DNA from: Stereum hirsutum FP-91666 SS1
Taxonomy: Eukaryota; Basidiomycota; Agaricomycetes; Russulales; Stereaceae
Length of the DNA stretch: 20,870 nt
Assembly (NCBI RefSeq): GCF_000264905.1
Contig: NW_006763132.1
Span: 129,130 to 149,999, forward strand
Direction: 5' to 3'
The notes under the pieces are model-generated. The model did no database searches, had not been told where the DNA came from, and worked only from the letters and a program-made list of their open reading frames with translations. This document shows, piece after piece, positions 1-10,100 of the stretch. Numbering within the stretch: position 1 is the first letter of the stretch; the number at the start of each line of letters is the position of its first letter. A program made the position numbers and the translations under genes.

Positions 1-110
1 TCGCCTGTCTCGAACGATATGAATTTATGAGGACTGACATCATTTTCACCCCGCTCAACAAAGACACTATGGTCCTTAAGTTAGAACACGTACTCGTGCA
101 CCCTTCTCAT

Positions 111-211
111 GGGCATATGGTGTAGTTGGTTTATCACGCTCGCTTAGCATGACTGGGGGAGAAGCTAGACATGTTTGCGAGAGGTGTCCGGTTCAATTCC
201 GGATATGTCCA
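111..211 (+). tRNA. tRNA-Ala (anticodon AGC) with intron
   Basis: The sequence folds as a cloverleaf. The acceptor stem GGGCATA pairs with TATGTCC and contains the G3:U70 wobble that identifies alanine tRNA. The anticodon stem CTCGC pairs with GCGAG, and the loop begins TTAGCA, giving anticodon AGC. About 26 nt sit between positions 37 and 38, the usual site of eukaryotic tRNA introns. The internal promoter boxes are present (A box TGGTGTAGTTGG, B box GGTTCAATTCC), as is a T8 run at 233-240 that fits a Pol III terminator. The discriminator base is A. D-stem pair 13-22 is a T-T mismatch, as in the second copy. Confidence 0.9.
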
Positions 212-232
212 TTACTAACTAGAAACCCCAGC

Positions 233-240
233 TTTTTTTT
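233..240 (+). terminator. Pol III T-run terminator of the first tRNA-Ala
   Basis: Eight consecutive T lie about 22 nt after the tRNA 3' end, the usual form and place of an RNA polymerase III stop signal. Confidence 0.7.
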
Positions 241-1425
241 CTTACCTTTTTATTCTCCTCTTCTTTTTTTATTCCGAGGAGGCTTTTGTTGTTCTTCCCG
301 ACTTAAAACTGTGCACAGATATACACACAATCTTTTGAGGGTTGAGACATGATATGGGGAAGAAGAGAGGTTGATATCTGGAGAGCTCGTCGCGCGAGAA
401 GCGAAAGGACGTGAAAGGAAGAACTTCGCCACAATGCCACAACGCCACCTCGTTCGTGTTCAAACTCCGTTTGTTGATCCTCCCACGGCCTCGGAACACG
501 TCAGCTCCTCGCCAATTCCAACTCTCTCCCTCTTGACTGTGTCGCTGTATATCTAGTGGACGACTTCTCTCAACCTCGACTTCTGTGTGATTGTGCGTCT
601 GATGCTCTGGCGCGTATCTCTAGTTTCTCCCGGTCCTCAGACTCTAGCTCCTTGCTTCTTGTCTCCTCCGCGTCTCTCCTCGATCCCTGATTCCTTCTGT
701 CTTCGCGCCCTCCTCTCCCTCCTCTCGGTTGTTACTTCAACGCCATATGCCATCTCACACCGGTCGATTTCGAACTCGAATTACACGGTGGAGATGACAG
801 AGTCGTTGATTCGGGCATGTATCACTGTCGTAAAAATGCCTGAGCATGAACTTTGCCGTTGAAAGCTTAATCCTTGTTTTCTTGTGATGAGGCAGATTGA
901 CGAGTACCTCGTAGGTGGATGGTCGACTCATAAAGCCTTGCTTGGCGACGCTATTGCTTATCCATCAGTTTCTGGGACGATCGGGTCTTTATGTGGCTAT
1001 CCACTCTTCGTTGTCCAACGTCCTCTCGTCTTTCTGGGAACTCTCGATTCATGTCGAACGTTGCCAAGAACGTACACGATGGGCTCCTTTTTGCAGCGTC
1101 GCACTGTATCTCAAGTCTGGTCATGTTCTTCTGAGAACTAGTTCTACCGTATTCATACCCATGCACGTAGTGTGTTCTCCCTTGTCGAGACCGTCCTTCC
1201 ATCGTCCACGGCGATGTTTCCGTTGATCCGTGGTATCTTGAGAAGTACTCTGTCTATATCGTGTAAAGTTTTCATTCGTGTTCGTCTGGTACTGCACTCG
1301 AAGGCTCAAGGCGATTACGCCGCACAGGTTCGCCTCGGTACAGCCCCATCTCTTTTCATTGTGTCTCACAATGAAGTCCTATATCCTGTTAAACTCCAAG
1401 AAAGCTGAACAAAGCACACCTCCAT
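241..1425. other. Intergenic, no supported gene
   Basis: Reading frames here are short (under about 160 codons), overlap on both strands and show no recognisable domain, family motif or convincing exon chain. The stretch separates the first two tRNA-Ala genes. I see no long direct or inverted repeat in it. Confidence 0.5.
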
Positions 1426-1524
1426 GGGCATATGGTGTAGCTGGTTATCACGCTCGCTTAGCATCGTGTGGCACAATCGAACGTTTTCTGCGAGAGGTGT
1501 CCGGTTCAACTCCGGATATGTCCA
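1426..1524 (+). tRNA. tRNA-Ala (anticodon AGC) with intron, second copy
   Basis: The mature part is nearly identical to the copy at 111-211: acceptor GGGCATA/TATGTCC with G3:U70, anticodon stem CTCGC/GCGAG, loop TTAGCA. An intron of about 25 nt lies after position 37 and is unrelated in sequence to the intron of the first copy, as expected for tRNA introns evolving freely. The A box is TGGTGTAGCTGG and the B box GGTTCAACTCC. The first downstream T5 run is at 1557-1561, a modest Pol III terminator. Confidence 0.9.
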
Positions 1525-2140
1525 TTGTCCAACGACAATCTTCTTTTCTTTGTCGATTTTTCAATGCGACGGTTCGGGTTTTCCCTCCCGATTCATATCG
1601 TTGTCGAGTCAGTGATGCGGCCCATTCGACGTGTCTGTACACGTGCGTTGTATCGGACAGATTACAGGACGTTTCATCCTGCATACTCGTTTTTTCTCAA
1701 GACAAAGGAACATCCATCTCATTATTGTTCAATGGCTATCAGTGCTCATAGCATCCGTATGTGATGAGCGACCCGTAAGTTCCTGTCTTGTTTTGTGCGG
1801 CAATCACCATATAGTGTGGTCGGGGTCCGTCGTGATTGCTCGTCATTCAGCAAACGGCGTGGAGAGGGTCCCGATAAATTACTATATCGAGTCTTGCCCG
1901 ATTATTTGCTACCTAGTGGCTCGCCGTGCAATGACAATGCTCTCTCATTTCCTGCAAAGTTCAGTGGTGCCCTTGGTCTACTCGATGGCGCCGATCACAT
2001 TTCGGAGCAAATGCCCGAAGAATATCCTTCCTTTATCTCTGAACGCCATCCTTCCTTTCTTCCGAATTCCATGTCATTCAAGCCTCATTGCGATCTCTCT
2101 CGGGCCTCACTGAAGACCTTTCTATGCAGTGTGCTAATAT
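1525..2140. other. Intergenic, no supported gene
   Basis: A frame of 172 codons crosses this stretch, but it runs on through the tRNA-like sequence at 2141 and has no recognisable domain, so I do not call it. Nothing else is seen. Confidence 0.45.
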
Positions 2141-2235
2141 GGGCATATGGCGCAGTGGGTCTATCACATACTCAAGTACAGGATATATCTGGTCATTGTG
2201 GGTGTGAGTGGTCCGGTTCGAGTCCGGATATGCCT
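2141..2235 (+). pseudogene. Decayed tRNA-Ala-like sequence
   Basis: It keeps the GGGCATATGG start, an A box (TGGCGCAGTGGG), a B box (GGTTCGAGTCC) and a TATGCC end, so it is clearly related to the two tRNA-Ala genes. It has lost key features. Position 70 is C, so the G3:U70 alanine identity pair is gone. Pair 1:72 is G-T and D-stem pair 11:24 is mismatched. If the anticodon stem is TACTC/GAGTG, base 33 is A and not the near-invariant U. The insert between the anticodon arms is about the length of the introns in the good copies. I read it as a tRNA pseudogene. A diverged functional tRNA of another isotype is less likely. Confidence 0.65.
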
Positions 2236-3121
2236 TGTGGGGTCGAGGTTTTCCTTCATTTTGAGGATAAGTCGCATGGTAGTGATAATTGTGGACAATA
2301 TGAATCTCCCTGATCTCGATCTCGAGTCGGATGTCTCTGAACGATTTTTACAACGCTGTTTTTCTTTGTTACGGCCTCGCAAAGCGTGATCTTTGAACGT
2401 CGAACATCGCTTTCGGAGCCTTGCGACCACATATATACGCAAGGTGCGTAGATGCCCGGAAGTCCTGATCCTGGAGCCCGATATGCTGATACCCTTACAG
2501 TCCATTGTACTTTGAATAGTCTTCATATACTTGAACATGGACCGCCCACACGTCAGATTCGATTTCGTTTCTCTTTGCTCCACGCAGGCCTTATTTCGAT
2601 CAACGCTATTAGAATAACATCGTCAAGGATCATGGATCTTTGCAACTGCAGGGTCACATAGAACTCTATATATTCCTGGGCTACAGCAAGCACTGCACGC
2701 TATTCGACGACCTCTTCCACTTCTGGCTCTGGTCCCAGTGCTCAATGTCTTCTTCTCCATCATGTCCCGTTCTCGCTCTGCTTATTCACCAAACCACGAC
2801 CGTGTGACTATCCCAGAGAATCAGGAACTGCTCCCGACTATCTTCTCACTCTCACTCACTTCTTGAGTCTTGGGAATCTCATGTTTCTCTAAAGCACGTG
2901 TCAAGCAGCCATGATTCGACTTCGACAATAGGTACGGTACTCAGGTATATGCAGGTCCCGACGGATTCATATCACGTATCATCGGTTCTGAGATTGCATC
3001 ATTGTTCTGGTTGCACCCTCCATTGCGCCCATGATGAAGATACTTAAGAGCGAGGCATCTTGGATGCTCTCGTCGTCCGCTCTTCTCTCTTCGTTCAGCT
3101 GATTTCACTAGGGTCTGAAAC
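2236..3121. other. Intergenic upstream of the NmrA-like gene
   Basis: No coding exon is recognised. The stretch must contain the promoter of the gene starting at 3122. AT-rich TATATA-like words occur near 2430 and 2665-2675, the latter about 450 nt before the start codon. They are too short to assign with confidence. Confidence 0.4.
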
Positions 3122-4488
3122 ATGGTTAAAGTAGCGATCGCTGGCGGATCAGGGAGTATTGGGCTGAACATCATCCAAGCGTACGTTCTCACAATATCGT
3201 GTTTCTCACCCAATATACCATCCCTTCCATATCCACCCATTCGACCTACGACCACAGCATCCTAAACGGCCGCAAACATACCCCCATCGTCCTCTCCCGC
3301 TCTTCCAAACCAATTCCAGACAATCCACACGTCGAAGTCCGTGTAGTCGACTACTCGAACCACTCTACCCTCGTATCCGCCCTTCAAGACATACACACCG
3401 TCATCGTCACGCTAGTTAGTCCCGATCTGAAGGAGATCGTAGCGAGTCAGATTGCACTTCTCGAAGCTGCGAAAGAGGCGGGCGTGAAGAGGTTTGCCCC
3501 GTCGGGGTGGGCGGCGATGGTAAGTCCTTCTTTCGGTCTCGTTTTTTTTTTCAGTCGGAATGTTGACAAGTTGACTGTTCAAAGTTTGTCCCATTGATTT
3601 GAGTAGAATAATAGCGGATTGATGCTGTATCACCCAAAGCTGGAGGTCTGGGATGCTGCGAAGAAGTCCGGGCTTGAAGTGACGCGGTTCGTTCCCGGGT
3701 AAGTCACGATCATCTCCGAACTGAGACTCTGGTTCCCGACCGAGGTCTCACTTACCATGATGACCTCCATCCCGACGATTCCCCTTCACTGTTTCATTAC
3801 ATATCCTCCTCCCGTTAGCATCTTCATCAACCTCTTCGCCGGAGGCTCCAACCTCCCCTCCCAAAAAGACGCCCTCGCCCATTTCGCCCCCGGAAACGTC
3901 TTCATCGACGCCCGCGCCGGAACAGCCGACATCCCCGGAGATGGCACTACCAAAGTCACATTCACCTCCGCGCAGGATACGGCGCAATTCGTCGCTGAGA
4001 GTCTGGATCTGGAGAAGTGGGACGAGGTGAGCGGGATTGTGGGGGAGACGACAACGTTTGAGGAGGTGGTGGATGTTGTGGATAGGGTTACGGGGAAGAA
4101 GATGGTTAGGACGTATGTGATGCAGGGGGGTGGGGAGAGGGCTGAGAAGTTGTTGGAGAATAAGTATCTTGAAGGGGTACGTTGAATTCCAAATTCCCCC
4201 ACTATCTCATCTGGTATCAGTCGCTTTCGCGTGATTATTTTACTTTTCGTCTTCTTTGGCACTGAGTCATGCCCTTGACAGGTCACCAAGTCGATTGCAG
4301 CTGGCGATTTCGCAGTCGAACCTACGCTGAATCAGAAGCTACCTCAGATTCGGCCGTGCACTGTCGAAGGGTATCTTCGCAAATATTGGGAAGGTACGGA
4401 TTGGTCGACGCCGGCCGCTGCTACTACAGAGAAATATCTCAGTCACCTCCGGGAAGGTGAAAATCGCTCGGGTGTTGCGTCAACATGA
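3122..4488 (+). CDS. NmrA-like / isoflavone-reductase-like NAD(P)-binding protein, 5 exons
   Basis: Exons 3122-3180, 3258-3519, 3607-3698, 3819-4176 and 4282-4488 join in frame to 325 aa, with GT-AG introns of 77, 87, 120 and 105 nt. The N-terminus reads MVKVAIAGGSGSIG, a beta strand followed by the GxxGxxG dinucleotide-binding turn at residues 8-14. Next come a basic VLSRSS segment that would meet the cofactor phosphate, a VKRFAPSGWA segment and a VTRFVPG segment. This is the layout of the NmrA/atypical short-chain dehydrogenase family, whose members either reduce small molecules or act as redox sensors. There is no signal peptide or membrane segment, so it is probably soluble. Family length is typically 300-330 aa, so the model looks complete. 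The start is the first ATG before the Rossmann strand. The substrate cannot be told from sequence. Confidence 0.88.
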
Positions 4489-4914
4489 CAACTATGTAGC
4501 AGGGTGAAAGATGCGTGTACCATGTAAAACATCGTATGTCGGTCGACTGTCTTCAGTAGCGCATGACAAGAAAGAATAGATCTTGTAGGTACATTCCCGA
4601 CCAAGAAAGAGTCTGAGCCCTCGTCCCCGTTCCGTGCTCCCACAGAACATAACGGAAACATTCTCCTGTTCTCTTTTTTCTTCAAGAAAAGAACGAAGAT
4701 AGTATGCATCTATTGCGCACCGCGCACACTCATGCCTGGCTGTACCTTCTAAGGGTGACATACTGCGACGACGAACGAGAGGATATCCTACGACGAAGGA
4801 CGTATCAGTATTTTTCAGCACGAGAAACTAAGTTATTGAGATATATTTGAAGCCACAAGGATCCGCTTATTGAAAACTACGCAAAGTCCACTCAGCTTCA
4901 GTGAGCGAACCCCG
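4489..4914. other. Convergent intergenic / 3' UTR region
   Basis: It lies between the ends of two converging genes. No frame with family resemblance is seen, so it is probably mainly the 3' UTRs of both transcripts. Confidence 0.5.
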
Positions 4915-7900
4915 TCATTCCGTACGAGTCACCGATAGCTCCTGAACAATCCTTCTGAAGGTGTCCTCCAAACCTCCGAAACGCTCTATAACCTTAGTCT
5001 CCATCGCAGCTAGATGCCCCTCCATTCTAATCTCCATCTGCTCCAGGCGTTCCTCAACCTTGGATTCTAGGGCGCTCAAACGCTCCTCCACCTGCGCCTC
5101 CATCAGAGACAGCCGAGTAGCCATTTTTTCGTCCAACTTTGTCTCCAGATCATTTAACCCAACCTCCAAGAACCGTAGTTTCTTGTCCGTATTTGCCGGG
5201 CCACCTTCGGGTTTCGTGTCAGAGATGCGTACGAGTGGGTGATTGGGGTCATGAGACTGGCGATCAGTGATAGGACGCCCTTCTGATTCACACTCAACGC
5301 AAATAAACAGTTCTGTAACGATGGAGCCGCCCGGTCAGTTCGGTTGCAATACTCTTCTCATCCGGGACCTACCACACCAGAGGCAAACCCAACAGGGCAG
5401 CAATATTTCCTTTCCGCATGCCTTGCATTCCATCTCCAGCGAATCATCTGCGTCCGTACCACTCGTCCCAGCGTTCGGATTGTTTTTCTTTTCGATCTCG
5501 CGCTTCCGCAAGCGATCCTTGGCTTGGTCTGCTATCGTTTTCCCGTACGCCATGTACCATGGGAAATCATGATCGTGAACAAAGTAGCGTAGTTTCATGA
5601 TGGAATGCGATTTAAGGTGTATGAAACCATCTCGACTGGCTTCCGCATCTGCGCAGGTGGAGCAAAGATCCATGGTGTCCCCGTAAGTTTCGTCAATGCA
5701 GCGGAGACACACAAGTCGCTCCTGCACCACGGTACGTGTGCAGGAATCGCAATACCATTCGCTTCCAAGATACAAGTTAGACCATTGACAAGGTATGATT
5801 GATTTCTTCTGATAAACTCACGAAAAATTGACCATTCTCTGCAACTCAAGCTCGACAAGCGAACCGTAAAGGCTACAGTCCGCAGGAGCCAATTTCCATT
5901 GAAGATTCGATAACTCTTTCTGCTCATCCTCGTTTAGGGCAGGCTTTTTCGGGCACGACCAATATTTGGAGTCCACTAGATTTCGCATGTGCAGATCCAT
6001 GAACCGCCGCTGCTCTGCAACCCGTTTGACCGTATGTGACCAGGAAAAATGTCCGTTATGGGGTTGAGAAATGATGGCGTCTTTAGCAAAGAACCACCGT
6101 GTGCGAGCAGGGTTAGGATCATACTCAGAAGGAGGGCCTCTGAATCTTCGGAGTGAGGCGGGGATGCGGTCCAGATGAAAGACGATTCTCGGCGCTTGCG
6201 GAGGGGAGGAGCCGTGTTCGGATGTATTTTCTTGGATAACCACCTCAGTATCGTCCGTTGCGCTAACGCCAAACGTGTCGATCGGTTGCTATTGAGAATT
6301 GACACACTTAAGCAAATAATAAGGAGTAAAAAGACCACGGCTGCGTACTGTTGCATCTGTACCACTCCCAGAAACGGTAACTCCAGAGACCCTATCCAGC
6401 TCCTCATTAAATTGTCCGCGGATCGCGTACGAAACTCCATCGTCGAAGAACACTTCAAAGGCAACAGACTGATTTGAGAGCCGTCCAGTAACCTTGAACT
6501 CGCCCTTGTAGTCCCGCCCAATACCCGTCGCGCTTCCATCCTCAGCGTATTCCTCATTGATCACGATCTCCACTAATTCGATGGCCCTGTACTTCCCGTC
6601 GATGACTTCACCGCGTCCTCCCGACCACATTCCTGCCAGTGGATTTGAGGATGAGGCCAAAGAAGTCGATAGACTTGAAGCGAACTTTAAGTACAGAGAG
6701 GCCTCGTCCTCATCCTTTATGCCAAATTTGAGGATGGAAATGGCAGTGCCTCGAGATTCTTCGGCAGTAGGCTGGGAACCTTCATATGGATCTACATCGA
6801 TTGCTCTAACGAAGCAGTTCTTGGAAGGGTCTCGCCCACTACGGCCATGGGAGAGTTGAAACTGCTCGTAACAAAATATGAGAAAATATTGACGAAAAAT
6901 ATTTTAGTGAGCTCAAACTAACCATTCCGAATGCAAACTGCCCGAATCGAACTCGAACATCAGCATGAGTCTGGCGGAAGATAGCTATACAATCGGAAAA
7001 TATATTAGTTGCATTCTCGATGAATATGGGCACTGAACGGACATTCGAGCGCTGACATTCGGTCGTCTGCGGCGTAAAAGATGCTCTTGAGTGTCGTAGT
7101 CATGCTTTCAAACTCCTTGGGGTCTAGGACATTCTTGCAAGCGAGCTTCAGGAGGTGGTGATGCCTCCGGAGTATGAGATATATAAGCGGATATATGTAC
7201 TGAGGGCGGGAATGTGGTCAGCAAAAAATTATCAGGACGGGATCGGCAGATTTTAGACCAACTGACTCGTTCAAGAATGTTACTTCTCGTAATCAGAGCC
7301 ACTGTCGCTGAAGCGTCAATCCGATACGAAACAGACTCCAAGTTCTTCTCTATACGGGTCTGCTCCATGTCTGTATAGTCCTCCGTCAGACGTTTTAGCT
7401 CTGGCGCTGTGGTTCCTGCACGATCACGCGTGGATCGTAGCAGAGGTTCGATATTCCACATCGGTGCGAGTGCAAGATATATATTTGCAGCTGTGCGATT
7501 CTGGGGGTGGACCGAATTGGCCGTCTCGAGCATTTCCTGAACGAGGGTGTGGATCTGAAACTTATACCGGTGAATGCTCAGATGCCATCCTGTTCAAAAC
7601 TCAGCTCCGAGCTCTGTGTTGTTGGTTGTGAACGTGCGCATGCTCACCGGTAGCCCAATAGGCAAGCCACTGAAGCCAGCTGTCACATCATAAGATCTCG
7701 GTCTTGAGATGGAAATACCAGGGACTGACCTCCATCCGTCTGGTCGACTGTTTGCGAATTTGTTCACTTCCTTGATGCTGACGAACCCAGTGACGTCATC
7801 GTCTGGATCAACAAAGCTGATGAGGGTGAGGTTGATGAGACAGGACCGAGACAGCTCACCCACGGCCTCTACAACGGCCTGAACATTAGAGGCATCAATA

Positions 7901-9689
7901 TACGCCAGCGCCCAGCGGTCGTTGCCAATTAAAGTTGCCGGGGCATTCTCGGAAGGGTGAAGAGGGAGCGGACTCGCGGGAACTGGAGAGCCTACTCTCG
8001 AGGGAGCTTTACTCTCAGCGATTGAACCAAAGTGATGGTCTGCGTAGAAGTCGTGGAGGGCGAGAACAAACTGGCGTGCTTCGACTGTTCCCTTCCAGCC
8101 CTGAAAGTTTTCAATGCGCTGTAAAGGAGGTACTGCAGGTAATATAGGAATGATGACATACCATAGATTTCCATAGCCCTTTCACGTCCTTATGAAAACA
8201 TGCGCAATGTCAATGCCATGCCGAATGAAGCATGAACAAATTATTAGACTCACCGCTTCCAAGACGCGGCGATCATGTGCACCGGATATTTCATCAATAA
8301 CCCGATCAGCTTCGATATGCATCTCCCGCTGCTGAATCTTCAACAACCCATCAAACACCTTACGGTGTTTCTCAAAGAGTTCGTCAACACTCTCTGCCAA
8401 TTCTTTTTTGAGCTCTTCCCTGACGTCTTTGGGATCGGATTTCCGCTCAGGAGGATACATCTTAAGGATCTTCTGAAAAATCTTCTCATCTGCGATGCAT
8501 TTATCAGGGCCGCCGTTATCGAGGATGAACTTCTCCAACTCCTTTTCCCTTGGGGCACCCAACATCCTATGCGATGAGCAGATGAGAGATCTCTTAAAAC
8601 CGCCGTCGAGGGGATGATGACCAGGGGCACTCACTGAAAAAGCGCGACCATACTTAGCTGGTCCTTGATACTTCCGAGAGTGGTGGCTTGAACATCTAGC
8701 TTCTCGTTGGCTGCATCTACAGCACGAATAATGTGTACATTCAGCTGGCGTAGGATATCATCTTTACGCTTGATGAACGTGTCTCCGAATGGAGCCAGCC
8801 TTGCTGCGTATTTCGGAGATTTTACCATCTTACCTGAAAGGATTAACACATTAGAACAAGAGGGTAAAACACAGCAAGAGCACGCATGGTGTACTTGCGT
8901 AGAAACGATTTCTCGATATATGCATGACAGGCGGTGCCACAGGCCTTGACTTCTTCTGCGATACTCTTCATCAAACTCTGCATACCACCTCGAATGCTCT
9001 CGTCATTTGGACCGCGCTCGTCAACATCCTTCACATGGCGTAGTCTGTTTCGCATACGCTCTGTAAGACGCTGAAGTACTAGGACGAGGAGGGATGCTTA
9101 CTCAAACAACGTCACCATCATTTCCTGCATAAGAGCTTTCAGAAGCATGACCCTCTTGTTGTTGCTCTGGCGAATTTGCTCTAAGCTATACACAAGCTTA
9201 AAGGCCGTCACACCGACTAGTCGTGGTTTTTGATCAGCTCAATCAGAAGAGAATTCGTCAATGCATTCTCACATTTGAGGAAAGGATGTATTTCGCCAAT
9301 CACGTCAAGGCCTTTGAGAATGATATTTCCGAGTCCGAAATCAACAGCGCGTTCAACGACGGTCTCCACGATCCGCGGGTCTTTAATCTTTGATAGGCCC
9401 AGCTTTGCCGCCTTGAGAGTATCTTCGTTGGCGGTATAGTAGTCATCAATAGCCTTCCCTTTATCGTAGACGGTCTGCGCATGATCCTCTGAAAAGACAT
9501 GAGGATGAGAGATCACAGTACCAGGAAAAGAAGCGTACCAATGGCAGAGATGCGTTCTGAGCCCTTTGACTGTTTATACTCCTCTGGAGTCGGACGCGCA
9601 GCTGTCCAGGCATCCATATCCAGCTCTCCCATGTCGTCGTTTTCATCTTGGATGTTAATCTGAGGGGGTTGTGTCAGTGGTGCCGACAT
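4915..9689 (-). CDS. Large Agaricomycete EF-hand / ZZ zinc-finger / coiled-coil protein, 16 exons
   Basis: Exons on the minus strand: 9539-9689, 9273-9488, 9102-9216, 8899-9044, 8635-8833, 8254-8566, 8162-8188, 7730-8100, 7648-7679, 7267-7589, 7043-7199, 6923-6984, 6308-6861, 5822-6262, 5373-5761, 4915-5312. They sum to 3894 nt (1297 aa) and stay in frame. Residues about 50-380 are helical and charged (KFGVTAFKLVYSLEQ, LFELRHVKD). Residues 489-500 form an EF-hand loop (DDDVTGFVSIKE: Asp1, Asp3, Gly6, Glu12), followed by a Trp-rich WLQWLAYWATGW segment. Residues about 720-890 look beta-rich. Residues 1037-1095 form a ZZ-type finger (CDSC, CLRC, CSTC, two late His). Residues 1148-1177 hold a second Cys cluster (CKAC, CWVCLWC, CVEC). 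A coiled coil fills 1214-1290. I recall this architecture from uncharacterised Agaricomycete proteins; its function is unknown. The start is the first ATG of exon 1 (MSAPL). Confidence 0.85.
8834..8898 (-). other. GC-AG intron (intron 4 of the EF-hand/ZZ gene)
   Basis: The donor reads C|GCAAGT, the consensus for GC donors, and the acceptor is TTTCAG. Using it joins FLR to KMVKSP without a gap relative to the family pattern I recall. The nearby GTACAC donor gives an immediate stop. A GTGCTC donor further in would also keep frame but adds five residues. Confidence 0.65.
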
Positions 9690-10100
9690 TGATCTTGCCG
9701 TCTGAGCTGGATGGGGGGTGGAAAGAGAGGCACTCTTTCGTGCGTCGCGCCCCACTACCTGCAATAGTAAATATCACAGCAAATGTCGGAGCAGTGGAGA
9801 TCCGATACCCGCCCTTCAGCGTTAATCGTCCAGCTGTCTCTGCCAGCGTGAGCAACGAAAATAGAAATAACACAATATCAGCATCTGAAACGAGTATGCG
9901 GGGCGGCTAAGGTTCCAAAAAAACACATTCTCAGGCAGGAGCGCTTGATGTAGCTTTACTTGGTCGATCAGACTCCCAAGACCAAGTCACTTTTGTCGCT
10001 CCCGAGAGTTTTGAGCCATAACAGGCTATTCGTCGGTGAAAGAACTGTCCCGAAAGTATTCATTTGGAGCGATCCCGTTCCTGCAATCAATGGATCAATG
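9690..10100. promoter_or_regulatory. Intergenic region with the promoter of the EF-hand/ZZ gene
   Basis: It lies between the stop of kinase A and the start of the large gene, both on the minus strand. It must hold the 3' UTR of the first and the promoter and 5' UTR of the second. No specific element is recognised. Confidence 0.4.

Noticed and set aside
1795..2313. 172-codon plus-strand frame
   Set aside because: It reads straight through the tRNA-like sequence at 2141-2235, has no recognisable domain and no supporting exon structure.
5335..5775. Separate 146-aa zinc-finger gene starting MYLGSEWYC
   Set aside because: A 60-nt intron (5762-5821) with GTGAGT donor, CTAAC branch and AAG acceptor joins the finger to the upstream exon. 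The frame also continues through another intron into the coiled coil.
5818..5840. In-frame TGA in the large gene just before the ZZ finger
   Set aside because: It lies inside the 60-nt intron described above, so it is not a premature stop.
6263..6307. Gene end at the TAG near 6289
   Set aside because: A 45-nt intron (GTGTGT donor, GTTAG acceptor) removes the stop and continues into a segment (IPASLRRFRGPPSEY) typical of the same protein family.
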